NCBI RefSeq assembly: GCF_008386315.1
Contig: NZ_CP043808.1
Coordinates: forward strand, 496,001 to 560,000
Source of the DNA: Serinicoccus marinus DSM 15273
GTDB taxonomy: Bacteria > Actinomycetota > Actinomycetes > Actinomycetales > Dermatophilaceae
DNA: 64,000 nucleotides
Direction of reading: 5' to 3'
Every line of letters begins with the position of its first letter. Within the stretch, counting starts at the first letter, position 1. Position numbers and translations under genes: made by a program. Of this stretch, positions 28,461 through 36,793 are shown one piece after another. The notes beneath the pieces are model-generated. The model was not told the origin of the DNA and did no database searches. It saw only the letters and a list, made by a program, of their open reading frames with translations.

Positions 28461-28901
28461 ATGCGGTTCAACTGGATGGCGATCCTGGGGGGCCTGGCCG
28501 GTGGCGTGCTCGCCGGCCTGGTGGCGGTCTACGCCACGACGCAGGTGCTGCCGGGCGATGCCGGTGACCCTACGACGTGGTCGATGGTCTGGTGCGGGGT
28601 CGCCGCCGCCATCGGCGGGGCGCTGGGGGTCGCCGCCGGGTGGTTCGTCAACGGTCGACGGGCCCGCGGCCTGGGCGGCATCGCCGCCATCACGACCCTC
28701 CTCGGCACCCTCGTCGGGACCTATGCCTGGTCGCGCAGCGACGCCGTCCCCGAGCGGGCCTGGCCCTTTCTCGTCGGCGTCATGCTCATGCTCGGCGCCG
28801 GGCTGGTCGTGCTCGCCGCTGTCTGCGGCCTGACGGCCGCGCTGCTGCGCCCGCAGTCCCTCGACGACGAGATGCCCCCGGCCCCGCGCGATCAGCTGTA
28901 G
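28461..28901 (+). CDS. Four-helix membrane protein of unknown function
   Basis: 146 residues. Four hydrophobic segments occupy nearly the whole length (WMAILGGLAGGVLAGLVAVY, WCGVAAAIGGALGVAAGWFV, LGGIAAITTLLGTLVGTYAW, PFLVGVMLMLGAGLVVLAAV), with a short charged tail ending PPAPRDQL. Gly-rich helices suggest tight packing. No family is recognised. GAGAGGCACGC precedes ATG 28461. It overlaps the convergent DUF4126 gene by 10 nt. Confidence 0.72.
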   Translation: MRFNWMAILGGLAGGVLAGLVAVYATTQVLPGDAGDPTTWSMVWCGVAAAIGGALGVAAGWFVNGRRARGLGGIAAITTLLGTLVGTYAWSRSDAVPERAWPFLVGVMLMLGAGLVVLAAVCGLTAALLRPQSLDDEMPPAPRDQL

Positions 28902-29503
28902 CCGGCGTCCGCCATCAGCTGGTCCCGGTGACGCCTGCGGGCGCGGCTGCGCCGCCACAGCACGACCCCGCCCCACAGGAGCAGCAGGAGCAGGAAGATC
29001 ACGAGGACCGGCAGGAAGATCGCGACGAGCGACAGGGTGACCGCCGCACCGTCCTCGGCGGCCGAAACGACCGGGGTGCCCATGCCCGCCGTGCCGGCGT
29101 TGACGACCGGGCGGCTGACCGCCTTGCCGGTGTGCACGATCCCGGCGGTGATGATGCCGAGCAGCACGCCCACCCAGGGGTTGTCCCGCATGAAGGACGA
29201 GCCCTGCTCGAAGTCCTCGGCCGCCGTGGTGGCGGCGAAGATGAGGCCACCGGTCGCCGGGCGGACGAAGGTGCCGACGGCGTCGTTGATGTGGTCGACG
29301 AGCGCGACCTTGTCGAGCACGACCTCCGAGAGCAGCAGCACGGCGGCGATGCCGATGGCCCAGTTGGACTCGATCCAGGCGTACTGGTGCGGCAGATTGA
29401 TGACGTCGGTGAAGCGTGCGATCAGCGCGACGAGGATGAACGGGATGTAGGCGTTCAGCCCCGCCGCAGCCGACAGGCCGGCTCCGGTGAGGGCAGCGAG
29501 CAC
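28892..29503 (-). CDS. DUF4126 domain membrane protein
   Basis: 203 residues. LAALTGAGLSAAAGLNAYIP is the start typical of DUF4126. Next come segments of a multi-helix membrane protein: VGTFVRPATGGLIFAATTAA, VGVLLGIITAGIVHTGKAVS and NAGTAGMGTPVVSAAED. A basic tail RRSRARRRHRDQL follows the last helix. The function of the family is unknown. GTG 29503 is selected because AGGAGG lies 7 nt upstream; the longer in-frame extension to 29662 lacks hydrophobicity. Confidence 0.8.
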   Translation of the reverse strand: MLAALTGAGLSAAAGLNAYIPFILVALIARFTDVINLPHQYAWIESNWAIGIAAVLLLSEVVLDKVALVDHINDAVGTFVRPATGGLIFAATTAAEDFEQGSSFMRDNPWVGVLLGIITAGIVHTGKAVSRPVVNAGTAGMGTPVVSAAEDGAAVTLSLVAIFLPVLVIFLLLLLLWGGVVLWRRSRARRRHRDQLMADAGYS

Positions 29504-29688
29504 GTGATGGCCTCCTGACTCGGGCGACCCCCGGCGGGAGCCGTCGCCACCAGTGAACCACGCGGCATACGGGCGGGTCCCCTCCTGCCGGCCGAGGACC
29601 GGTCGGGTCGAGGAGGTATCCAGGGGGCGGCAGGGTCCTCCGACCGGCAGAGGCCGTCGCACCGTGCCCGGCCGGAGAGGCAGCGATC

Positions 29689-30531
29689 ATGAACGTCGAA
29701 CCGTGGAGGGACCTGTCCCCGGGGGACGCGGCCCCGCTCGTCGTGCGAGGTATGCAGTTCCTCCTGCGGGAGCGCGGCGCGTCCCTCGTCGTCGACGGGC
29801 TCTTCGGGCCCCTGACCGCGGCGGCCGTCGCGGCCGTCCAGTCCGACCAGGGGCTGCCGTCGACCGGGGACGTCGACACCGCGACCTGGGTCGCGCTCGT
29901 CGTCCCCACCGGTCCCGGCTCCAGCGGCGAGGCGGTGCGCGGGGTGCAGGGCTTCGACCCCGGCGGGCGCGTCGGCGTGCCCGCGCTCGCGGTGGACGGG
30001 GTGTACGGGCCGGACACCGCCGCGGCCGTCGCCGAGTTCCAGCGCCGGTGGGGGCTGACGATCGACGGCCTCGCCGGCCAGGAGACGTGGTCGTTCTTCT
30101 CGACCCGCCGTGCCGGGGCACACATCTGGGGCATGGCCAAGGTCGGCCACACCCAGGACGACAACTGGCGGGTCCGGGCGGTGCAGCACCTGCTGAACCA
30201 CCGCGGCGCCAGTCTTGACGTCGACGGCAGCTACGGTCCGCTCACCGGTGAGGCGATGCGGCAGTGGCAGCTGACCCAGCGCGCGCAGTTCGTCTCCACG
30301 ACGTGCGGGCAGCTCGACTGGCCCGGCCTCATCGCCACCGCACGGCTCGGCGACACCGGCGACCACGTGCGGGCGGTGCAGTCGATGCTGCCCGGGCTCG
30401 CCGAGGACGGCGCCTTCGGACCCCTCACCGACGCCGCGGTCCGGGAGTTCCAGGGCATGTTCGCCCCGCCGGTCGACGGCGTCGTCGGGCCCCTGACCTG
30501 GCGCGCCCTCACGGTGCCGAAGGGGGAGTAG
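29689..30531 (+). CDS. Protein of four peptidoglycan-binding (PGBD) repeats without signal peptide
   Basis: 280 residues. Four copies of the PG_binding_1 fold can be aligned on the motif VDGxxGPLT followed by an Ala-rich helix and Q: VVDGLFGPLTAAAVAAVQSD, AVDGVYGPDTAAAVAEFQRR, DVDGSYGPLTGEAMRQWQLT and AEDGAFGPLTDAAVREFQGM. A shorter fifth start, VDGVVGPLTWRAL, closes the protein. No secretion signal or membrane helix is visible at MNVEPWRDLSPGD, which is odd for a cell-wall binder. GAGAGG lies upstream of ATG 29689. It could be exported by a non-Sec route or bind another ligand. Confidence 0.82.
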   Translation: MNVEPWRDLSPGDAAPLVVRGMQFLLRERGASLVVDGLFGPLTAAAVAAVQSDQGLPSTGDVDTATWVALVVPTGPGSSGEAVRGVQGFDPGGRVGVPALAVDGVYGPDTAAAVAEFQRRWGLTIDGLAGQETWSFFSTRRAGAHIWGMAKVGHTQDDNWRVRAVQHLLNHRGASLDVDGSYGPLTGEAMRQWQLTQRAQFVSTTCGQLDWPGLIATARLGDTGDHVRAVQSMLPGLAEDGAFGPLTDAAVREFQGMFAPPVDGVVGPLTWRALTVPKGE

Positions 30532-30616
30532 CGGCGCGACGGCATACCGGGCCCGACCCCACCTCCTGACCCGCCGGCCCGTTGAGGGGATGACAGGGTG
30601 TCGAGCAGGAGGCGGT

Positions 30617-31099
30617 ATGCGGTCCACGCACGAGCAGGAGTTCGTGGAGTTCTTCGACTCCAGCTCCTCGCGGCTGCTCAGCGCGGCCTGGATGCTCACC
30701 GGGGACGGCCACGTCGCCGAGGAGCTCGTCCAGGAGGCGATGGCACGGACGTACGCCCGATGGTCCAGGGTGCGCTGCGGGAACCCTGCCGCCTACACCC
30801 GGCGGACCATCGTCAACCTGCACACCGACCGCTGGCGCAAGCGGCGCCGCGAGGTGCTCACCGACGCGGTGCCCGAGCGGGCCACGTCCGACGACCCGAT
30901 GTCGGTCGACCTCGTCCGTGCCCTGGCCCGGCTGCCCCGGCGTGAGCGCGAGTGCGTCGTGCTGCGTCACTACCTCGACCTCTCCGAGGCCGAGACGGCG
31001 CGCACGCTCGGTGTGGGGGTCGGCAGCGTCAAGAAGTATGCGATGAACGGTCGCCGCGCGCTGCGCGAGCTGCTGGAGGGAGTGGAGTCCCATGACTGA
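30617..31099 (+). CDS. SigE-family RNA polymerase sigma factor (ECF)
   Basis: 160 residues. The sigma-2 region spans LLSAAWMLTGDGHVAEELVQ and EAMARTYARWSRV. The sigma-4 helix-turn-helix lies at RECVVLRHYLDLSEAETARTL followed by GVGVGSVKKYAMNGRRAL. The RNA polymerase-binding and -10/-35 recognition regions are both present, so it is a complete ECF factor of the actinobacterial SigE-family class. GCAGGAGG lies 4 nt before ATG 30617, which rules out the longer frame. It overlaps by 8 nt the membrane protein that is probably its regulator. Confidence 0.9.
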   Translation: MRSTHEQEFVEFFDSSSSRLLSAAWMLTGDGHVAEELVQEAMARTYARWSRVRCGNPAAYTRRTIVNLHTDRWRKRRREVLTDAVPERATSDDPMSVDLVRALARLPRRERECVVLRHYLDLSEAETARTLGVGVGSVKKYAMNGRRALRELLEGVESHD

Positions 31100-32498
31100 G
31101 GCCCGCGAGGACATCGACGAGGTCGTGGCGCTGCTCGACCGGGCCGGCGGCCACGCCCCACCGCTGCACGTGTCTCGCGAGGACGTGGTGCGGCGCGGCA
31201 GCACGATCCGTCGTGGTCGTCGGGTCGCCGCCGCCGTGTCGGCGCTCGCCGTCACGGGGGTGCTGTGGTTCGGCTGGGCGGTCGCGCCCCTTGGTGAGGA
31301 CCCGGTCACGGCCCCGGCCGAGGTCACCTGGTCGGACCTCGACCTGGACGGCCGCCTCTTCGGGCTGTCGGGCGAGACCTCCTGGAACGCCGAGCTGCGG
31401 ACGGTGGAGGGGGAGGAGCAGCCGGAGCTCGTCGTCTCGCGCGACGGGGAGGTCCTGCCCGAGCCGCTCGCGGCGCAGGACGGGCCGGGAGACATCCAGG
31501 TGTTCCGCACGGACGGGCTGACGGTCGCGGTCTGGCTTCACACCGAGGACGACACCGGAGGTCAGGTGGCCTGGGGAGGACGGTGCAGCTTGTGCGTCGG
31601 CGGGGCGAGTGACGTCGACGGGGCGAGGATCGGGTATGCCGCGGCAGCAGCGGTGGACGGGCCAGGAGACCCAGGTGAGCTGTACGTGACCTCCGGTGAC
31701 ACGGTCGTCACCCTCACCGGCCATGAAGTGCCCTCACTGCGGCTCTCGGTAGGAGGTCGCCGATTCCTCGTCTTCCTCGATGAGAAGGCCAGCCAGTGGG
31801 GAGTCCGGGGACCGACCGACGACGACCGGATCGACGTGATGCCCACCCATGGCGGCGCCGGCATCGTCAGCGGCGTCGATGGCTCCACGTCGTGGGAGGT
31901 GACCCTCGTCCCGCCCGAGGTGAAGGCAGTGATGTCGGATGACCGCGGCGAGAACGGGTCAGCGGAACTGGCGGGGCATCAAGTCCTGCTCTCGGTCGGT
32001 GACGAATCCGGCACCGCGGACGTGGACGTCATCGTGGACGGTGAGCCTTGGCCAGCCGAGTCCTACGTGCTCTCCCAGCACGTGGAGGTCGGCGTGGGGG
32101 AGCCGCCGGTGACCTGGAGATCCACCGTCGAGGGCTTCCTGTGGCTGGATCAAGGGTCCAGCACCGAGGCGCTGTCGGTCGAGGAGGAGCTGGCAGACGG
32201 ACGGGCCGTCGTGCTGCCGGTGGCTGGCGGCACCCTCGTCGTGGTCGGCGGCTGGGAGCCTCGCGCGGGGGAGGTCGCCGTCCGCATCGGCGACGACGCG
32301 GGTGGTCGCTGGGAGACCGCCACCTCGGTACGGGTGCGCGAGCTCGTCGACGGCCGGCCGGTGACCTTCCTGGGACTTCCCGAGCTGTCGGCGACCGAGC
32401 AGGCGCAGGTCACCGATGTCGGCACGGTGCCAGGAGGAGCGCGCGACCCCGAGCCCCTGGGGCTCACTGACGTCCAGGTGGTCCCGCTCGGCGACTGA
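31092..32498 (+). CDS. Membrane-anchored putative anti-sigma / sensor protein
   Basis: 468 residues. A cytoplasmic N-terminal segment of about 38 residues (DIDEVVALLDRAGGHAPPLH) is followed by a basic stretch, one membrane helix (VAAAVSALAVTGVLWFGWAV) and a large extracytoplasmic region without recognised domain, built of repeated beta-strand-like segments. There is no zinc-binding HxxxCxxC motif, so it is not a classical ZAS anti-sigma. Its 8-nt overlap with the sigma gene suggests that it controls that factor in response to an envelope signal. Confidence 0.65.
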   Translation: MTEAREDIDEVVALLDRAGGHAPPLHVSREDVVRRGSTIRRGRRVAAAVSALAVTGVLWFGWAVAPLGEDPVTAPAEVTWSDLDLDGRLFGLSGETSWNAELRTVEGEEQPELVVSRDGEVLPEPLAAQDGPGDIQVFRTDGLTVAVWLHTEDDTGGQVAWGGRCSLCVGGASDVDGARIGYAAAAAVDGPGDPGELYVTSGDTVVTLTGHEVPSLRLSVGGRRFLVFLDEKASQWGVRGPTDDDRIDVMPTHGGAGIVSGVDGSTSWEVTLVPPEVKAVMSDDRGENGSAELAGHQVLLSVGDESGTADVDVIVDGEPWPAESYVLSQHVEVGVGEPPVTWRSTVEGFLWLDQGSSTEALSVEEELADGRAVVLPVAGGTLVVVGGWEPRAGEVAVRIGDDAGGRWETATSVRVRELVDGRPVTFLGLPELSATEQAQVTDVGTVPGGARDPEPLGLTDVQVVPLGD

Positions 32499-32683
32499 GC
32501 GGCGGTGCCGGAGGAGCGGCGCGACGGCATACCGGACTCCGGCACGTCACGGAGATCCCAGGGGTCACTCGCGCATCCCCGTGCGGGGATCTGCACGGAT
32601 GCCGGAGCAATACCGGCGGCATCGGTGACTTTCCCCGCCTCCTGCGACGGGTGTGGCTCACGTGACCTGCGTGAGCACCGGAG

Positions 32684-32749
32684 GCCGATCGCCGCCCGCG
32701 CCCCGGCCGATCGCCGCCCGCGCCCCGAACGAACGCCGCCCGTGCCCGG
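32684..32749 (+). repeat. 22-bp tandem repeat upstream of metG
   Basis: Two exact 22-bp copies (32684-32705 and 32706-32727) with core GATCGCCGCCCGCGCCCCG are followed by a degenerate third copy (32728-32749). They lie within the 305-nt gap 32499-32803, the longest gene-free stretch of the window. Apart from this repeat, one octamer GGCATACC at 32526 and the metG -10 box, I see nothing else in the gap. Confidence 0.75.
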
Positions 32750-32789
32750 GACGACGCCGGGACGGGGAGGGTGCCCGCCGGGGCGCACC

Positions 32790-32795
32790 TAGACT
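32790..32795 (+). promoter_or_regulatory. -10 box TAGACT, predicted leaderless metG promoter
   Basis: TAGACT ends 8 nt before ATG 32804; no ribosome binding site is seen. Confidence 0.48.
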
Positions 32796-32803
32796 GGTGA
32801 CCC

Positions 32804-34636
32804 ATGAGTCACGTCCTGTCCGCGGTCGCCTGGCCGTATGCCAACGGCCCGCGCCACATCGGTCACGTCGCCGGCTTCGGGGTGCCCTCCGACGTCTTCA
32901 GCCGCTACATGCGGATGGCGGGGCACGAGGTGCTCATGGTGTCCGGTTCGGACGAGCACGGCACGCCGATCCTGGTCCAGGCGGACAAGGCGGGGCAGAG
33001 CCCGCAGGAGTTCATCGACACCAACCACGCGCTCATCGCGGCCGACCTCACCGCGCTCGGGGTGTCCTACGACCTCTACACGCGCACCACGACGGCCAAC
33101 CACGACGACGTCGTGCAGCGGATGTTCCTCGCCTGCCACCGCAACGGCTACCTCATCGAGCAGACCCAGCAGGTCGCGATCAGCCCCTCGACTGGCCGGA
33201 CGCTGCCGGACCGCTACATCGAGGGCACCTGCCCGATCTGCGGGTATGCCGAGGCGCGCGGCGACCAGTGCGACAACTGCGGCAACCAGCTCGACCCGGC
33301 CGAGCTGAAGGACCCGCGCTCCAAGATCAACGGTGAGACGCCGGAGTTCCGCGACACGCAGCACTTCTTCCTCGACCTGCCGGCGCTTGCGGACGCGCTC
33401 GGGGAGTGGCTCGACGGGCGGGAACAGAGCGGGCTGTGGCGGCCCAACGTCATCCGCTTCTCGCAGAACATCCTGTCCGAGATCCGGCCACGGCCGATCA
33501 CCCGGGACATCGACTGGGGCATCACGATCCCGCTCGACGGCTGGCGGGAGAACCCGACGAAGAAGCTCTACGTCTGGTTCGACGCCGTCATCGGCTACCT
33601 GTCCGCATCGGTGGAGTGGGCCCGGCGGCTGCCGGGCGACCAGGGCGAGCGCTGGCGCGAGTGGTGGAACGGCTCGGATGCCCTGACCTACTACTTCATG
33701 GGCAAGGACAACATCACCTTCCACTCCCAGATCTGGCCGGCCGAGATGCTGGCCCACAACGGCCAGGGCAGCAAGGGCGGTGAGACCGGTCCCTTCGGCG
33801 AGCTCACCCTCCCGACCGAGGTGGTCTCCAGCGAGTTCCTCACCATGGAGGGCCGGCAGTTCTCCACCTCGCGCAACGTCGTCATCTACGTCCGCGACGT
33901 GCTGGAGCGCTACCAGCCCGATGCGCTGCGCTACTTCCTCTCCGCCGCCGCGCCGGAGACGGCCGACTCCGACTTCTCCTGGCCCGAGTTCGTCAAGCGG
34001 ACCAACACCGAGCTGGTCGCGGGCTGGGGCAACCTGGTCAACCGGACCGCCTCGATGATCGCGAAGAACTTCGGCGAGATCCCCGAGCCCGGTGACCTCA
34101 AGGACGTCGACCGGGCCCTGCTCGACCAGGTCCGTGAGGGCTTCGGCACGGTCGGCGGGCTCATCGCGACCCACAAGCAGAAGGCGGCGCTGGCCGAGGC
34201 GATGCGGCTGGTTGGTGAGGCCAATGCCTACGTCTCGACGACGGAGCCCTTCAAGCTCAAGGGGGACGACCAGCGCGAGCGCCTGGCGACGGTGCTGCAC
34301 ACCCTCGCGCAGGTCGTCGTCGACCTCAACACGATCCTGTCGCCCTACCTGCCGCACAGCTCGACCGCCGTGCACCGGGCGCTCGGCGGCGAGGGCGACT
34401 TCCAGCCGATGCCGCGGCTGGAGACGGTCACCGACCTCGACGACAGCTCGCGGCCGGACTACCCGGTCATCACCGGCGACTACTCCGCCGCGCCGCGCTG
34501 GGAGCACCGCCCGGTCGAGGTGGGTGCGCCGGTGGCCAAGCCGTCGCCGATCTTCACCAAGCTCGACCCCTCGGTGGTCGAGGAGGAGCGGGCCCGCTTG
34601 GGGCTGGTCGACGACCCCGCCGGCGCCGCGGTATGA
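32804..34636 (+). CDS. metG: Methionyl-tRNA synthetase
   Basis: 610 residues. The HIGH-type motif reads [11 protein letters not shown] (near residue 17). The zinc knuckle [18 protein letters not shown] lies near residue 142, and KMSKS is replaced by FSTSR (near 353) as in class-I MetRS of this branch. The anticodon-binding helical domain includes [18 protein letters not shown]. There is no C-terminal tRNA-binding EMAP domain. It charges tRNA-Met and is essential. Its TGA overlaps ATG 34633 of the repeat ORF by 4 nt. Confidence 0.97.
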   Translation: MSHVLSAVAWPYANGPRHIGHVAGFGVPSDVFSRYMRMAGHEVLMVSGSDEHGTPILVQADKAGQSPQEFIDTNHALIAADLTALGVSYDLYTRTTTANHDDVVQRMFLACHRNGYLIEQTQQVAISPSTGRTLPDRYIEGTCPICGYAEARGDQCDNCGNQLDPAELKDPRSKINGETPEFRDTQHFFLDLPALADALGEWLDGREQSGLWRPNVIRFSQNILSEIRPRPITRDIDWGITIPLDGWRENPTKKLYVWFDAVIGYLSASVEWARRLPGDQGERWREWWNGSDALTYYFMGKDNITFHSQIWPAEMLAHNGQGSKGGETGPFGELTLPTEVVSSEFLTMEGRQFSTSRNVVIYVRDVLERYQPDALRYFLSAAAPETADSDFSWPEFVKRTNTELVAGWGNLVNRTASMIAKNFGEIPEPGDLKDVDRALLDQVREGFGTVGGLIATHKQKAALAEAMRLVGEANAYVSTTEPFKLKGDDQRERLATVLHTLAQVVVDLNTILSPYLPHSSTAVHRALGGEGDFQPMPRLETVTDLDDSSRPDYPVITGDYSAAPRWEHRPVEVGAPVAKPSPIFTKLDPSVVEEERARLGLVDDPAGAAV

Positions 34637-34821
34637 CGCCCGCGCACCGCCGGCCCGACCTGGGCAAGTCTCTGCACCGCCGGCCCGACCTGGGCAAGGC
34701 TCTGCACCGCCGGCCCGACCTGGGAAAGGCTCTGCACCGGAAGCACGGTCGAGAAGGGCGCATCGGGTGCACAACCTTGCCCAGGTCGATGATGGCGTCG
34801 CCGCGGCAGGTCGTGCCATGA
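34633..34821 (+). CDS. Small ORF of 10-residue repeats bridging metG and tatD
   Basis: 62 residues. The repeat [10 protein letters not shown] is followed by two copies of [10 protein letters not shown] and a partial fourth copy HRKHGREG; the C-terminus is basic. ATG 34633 overlaps the metG stop (ATGA), and the TGA at 34819-34821 overlaps the tatD ATG at 34818 (ATGA), so the frame is exactly fitted between its neighbours. This is typical of coupled operon genes. The repeated DNA also leaves other frames open, so it could be a repeat element rather than a gene. Confidence 0.4.
   Translation: MTPAHRRPDLGKSLHRRPDLGKALHRRPDLGKALHRKHGREGRIGCTTLPRSMMASPRQVVP
34644..34740 (+). repeat. Three 30-bp tandem repeats with downstream inverted copy
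   Basis: Units at 34644-34673, 34674-34703 and 34704-34733 share GCACCGCCGGCCCGACCTGG plus GCAAGGCTCT with at most one or two changes, and a 7-nt start of a fourth copy follows. CCTTGCCCAGGTCG at 34775-34788 is the exact reverse complement of 34686-34699, so a long hairpin can form in RNA. Confidence 0.85.
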
Positions 34822-35663
34822 GTGACGAGCGGCTGGCCGACCGGCCGCCGGCTCCTGACCCGCTACCGATCGCCGTGGCGGACAACCACTGCCATCTGGA
34901 CACGCAGCGCGAGGGGGCTGAGCGCCTCCCGGTCGAGCAGGTGGTCCGTGAGGCCGCAGCCGTGGGCGTCGACCGGCTGGTCCAGATCGGCTGCGACATC
35001 GAGGCGGCGCGCTGGACCGTCCAGGTCGTGGACGAGCACCCGGCGGTGCTCGGCGGGGTCGCCATCCATCCCAACGAGGCCCCGGGTCATGAGGCCACCG
35101 GGGACCTCGACGCGGCGATCGACGAGATCGGCGCGCTGGCGGGGCATACCCGGATCCGGGTGATCGGGGAGACCGGCCTGGACTACTTCCGGACCGGCGA
35201 GGAGGGCGTCGCCGCGCAGCAGCACTCCTTCCGCCGGCACATCGCGCTGGCCAAGGAGCTCGGCCTCGCGCTGCAGATCCACGACCGGGACGCCCACGAC
35301 GACGTGCTGCGCATCCTCGCCGAGGAAGGTGCCCCGGAGAAGACGGTGCTGCACTGCTTCTCCGGCGACATGGAGATGGCTCGCGAGTGCGTCCGCCGCG
35401 GCTACTACCTGTCGTTCGCGGGCACCGTGACCTTCAAGAGCGCCAAGGACCTGCGCAACGCCCTGGCGGTGACGCCGGTCGAGCACCTGCTCGTCGAGAC
35501 CGACGCGCCCTACCTCACACCCACGCCGCACCGCGGCCAGGTCAACGCGCCCTACCTCGTCCCGCTCACGGTGCGGGCGATGGCCGCGACGCTCAACACC
35601 TCGGTGCCGCAGCTGTGCGAGGCCCTCTCGGCGACCAGCGAGGCGGTCTACGGCCCCTGGTGA
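34818..35663 (+). CDS. TatD-family metal-dependent deoxyribonuclease
   Basis: 281 residues. NHCHLDT provides the first His pair, [10 protein letters not shown] the Glu, [10 protein letters not shown] and [12 protein letters not shown] further metal ligands, and [14 protein letters not shown] the final Asp; all TatD metal ligands appear present. The TIM-barrel fold is complete. The family shows 3' exonuclease/DNase activity in DNA quality control. It lies downstream of metG, as in Mycobacterium tuberculosis. There the next gene is rpfB, which is absent here. Confidence 0.93.
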   Translation: MSDERLADRPPAPDPLPIAVADNHCHLDTQREGAERLPVEQVVREAAAVGVDRLVQIGCDIEAARWTVQVVDEHPAVLGGVAIHPNEAPGHEATGDLDAAIDEIGALAGHTRIRVIGETGLDYFRTGEEGVAAQQHSFRRHIALAKELGLALQIHDRDAHDDVLRILAEEGAPEKTVLHCFSGDMEMARECVRRGYYLSFAGTVTFKSAKDLRNALAVTPVEHLLVETDAPYLTPTPHRGQVNAPYLVPLTVRAMAATLNTSVPQLCEALSATSEAVYGPW

Positions 35664-35838
35664 GGCGACGCGCAAGCCCAGGAGACGTGCCGCCTCGGCC
35701 TGGCGGGGGTCAGGAGCGGCACCAGCACCAGCGTGGCAGACCCTCGCGCGCCCCGGCGAGAGGAGGCTCACGGGTGCCTCCGAGCCTGGCGGAGCACCCC
35801 GGTGCGGGAGAGGTCGGGGTGGGACGTCGGGTGAGAGG

Positions 35839-36759
35839 ATGCCGGGCGTGAGCGAGCGACCGACGCGCGGGCCGTCCTCCGGTGCGCAGGGCGACACCGG
35901 CGGGACCGACGCCGCGCTGCTCGGGCCGGCGCAGGTGCGTGACCTGGCGGCCCGGCTCGGGATCCGGCCGACCAAGCAGTGGGGGCAGAACTTCGTCATC
36001 GACAAGGGCACCGTCCGACGCATCGTCCGCGCCGCCGACGTCGGCACCGATGACGTCGTGCTGGAGGTCGGGCCCGGGCTGGGCTCGCTCACCCTGGGCC
36101 TCCTCGCGCAGGTGCGCCAGGTCACCGCGGTGGAGATCGACCCGGCCCTCGCGGCCCAGCTGCCGCTCACGGTCGCCGAGCACGCGCCGGACCTGGCAGA
36201 CCGGCTGACGGTGCTGCACGCCGACGCCCTGCGGGTCGACACCCTGCCCGACCCGCAGCCCACCGCCCTCGTCGCCAACCTGCCCTACAACGTCGCCGTC
36301 CCCGTCGTGCTGCACCTCCTCGCGACCGTGCCCACGCTTCGGACCGTGCTCGTCATGGTGCAGCTCGAGGTCGCCGAGCGGCTCGCGGCGCGGCCCGGCG
36401 GCAGGGTCTACGGCGTGCCCAGCGTCAAGGCCGCCTGGTATGCCGACGTCACCGGCGCCGGGCGGATCGGCCGCAGCGTCTTCTGGCCCGCGCCCAACGT
36501 CGACTCCGGCCTGGTGCGCATGGTGCGCCGGGACCCGCCGCCGGTGGACGTGACCCGTGAGCAGGTCTTCGCCGTCGTCGACGCGGCCTTCGCACAGCGC
36601 CGCAAGACGCTGCGCGCGGCGCTCGCGGGGTGGGCCGGGTCGGCGGCGCAGGCGGAGGCATACCTGCGGGCGGCGGGGGTCGACCCCCAGGCGCGCGGAG
36701 AGGTGCTGACCGTCGCCGACTTCGCTCGTATCGCCGAAGCCGCAGGTCAGCGCCCCTGA
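35839..36759 (+). CDS. rsmA: 16S rRNA (adenine(1518/1519)-N6)-dimethyltransferase RsmA (KsgA)
   Basis: 306 residues. [23 protein letters not shown]-binding [14 protein letters not shown] (near 75), catalytic NLPYNVAVP (near 147) and the C-terminal [15 protein letters not shown] are diagnostic. It dimethylates two adjacent adenines in helix 45 of 16S rRNA during 30S assembly. ATG 35839 and GTG 35848 are both possible starts; GTGAGAGG sits just before ATG. It is the first gene of the rsmA-ispE-ABC-F group. Confidence 0.95.
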   Translation: MPGVSERPTRGPSSGAQGDTGGTDAALLGPAQVRDLAARLGIRPTKQWGQNFVIDKGTVRRIVRAADVGTDDVVLEVGPGLGSLTLGLLAQVRQVTAVEIDPALAAQLPLTVAEHAPDLADRLTVLHADALRVDTLPDPQPTALVANLPYNVAVPVVLHLLATVPTLRTVLVMVQLEVAERLAARPGGRVYGVPSVKAAWYADVTGAGRIGRSVFWPAPNVDSGLVRMVRRDPPPVDVTREQVFAVVDAAFAQRRKTLRAALAGWAGSAAQAEAYLRAAGVDPQARGEVLTVADFARIAEAAGQRP

Positions 36760-36781
36760 CGCGCTCCTCGAGCCGACACCA

Positions 36782-36787
36782 TAGGGT
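36782..36787 (+). promoter_or_regulatory. -10 box TAGGGT, predicted leaderless ispE promoter
   Basis: TAGGGT ends 6 nt before ATG 36794. Confidence 0.45.
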
Positions 36788-36793
36788 GAAGCC

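Noticed and set aside
34644..34740. Possible CRISPR array in the metG-tatD gap
   Set aside because: The 30-bp units are directly adjacent without unique spacers, and no cas genes are present.
34480..34772. Minus-strand ORFs over the 30-bp repeats
   Set aside because: They arise because the repeat period is a multiple of three; only the plus-strand frame is fitted to both neighbouring genes.
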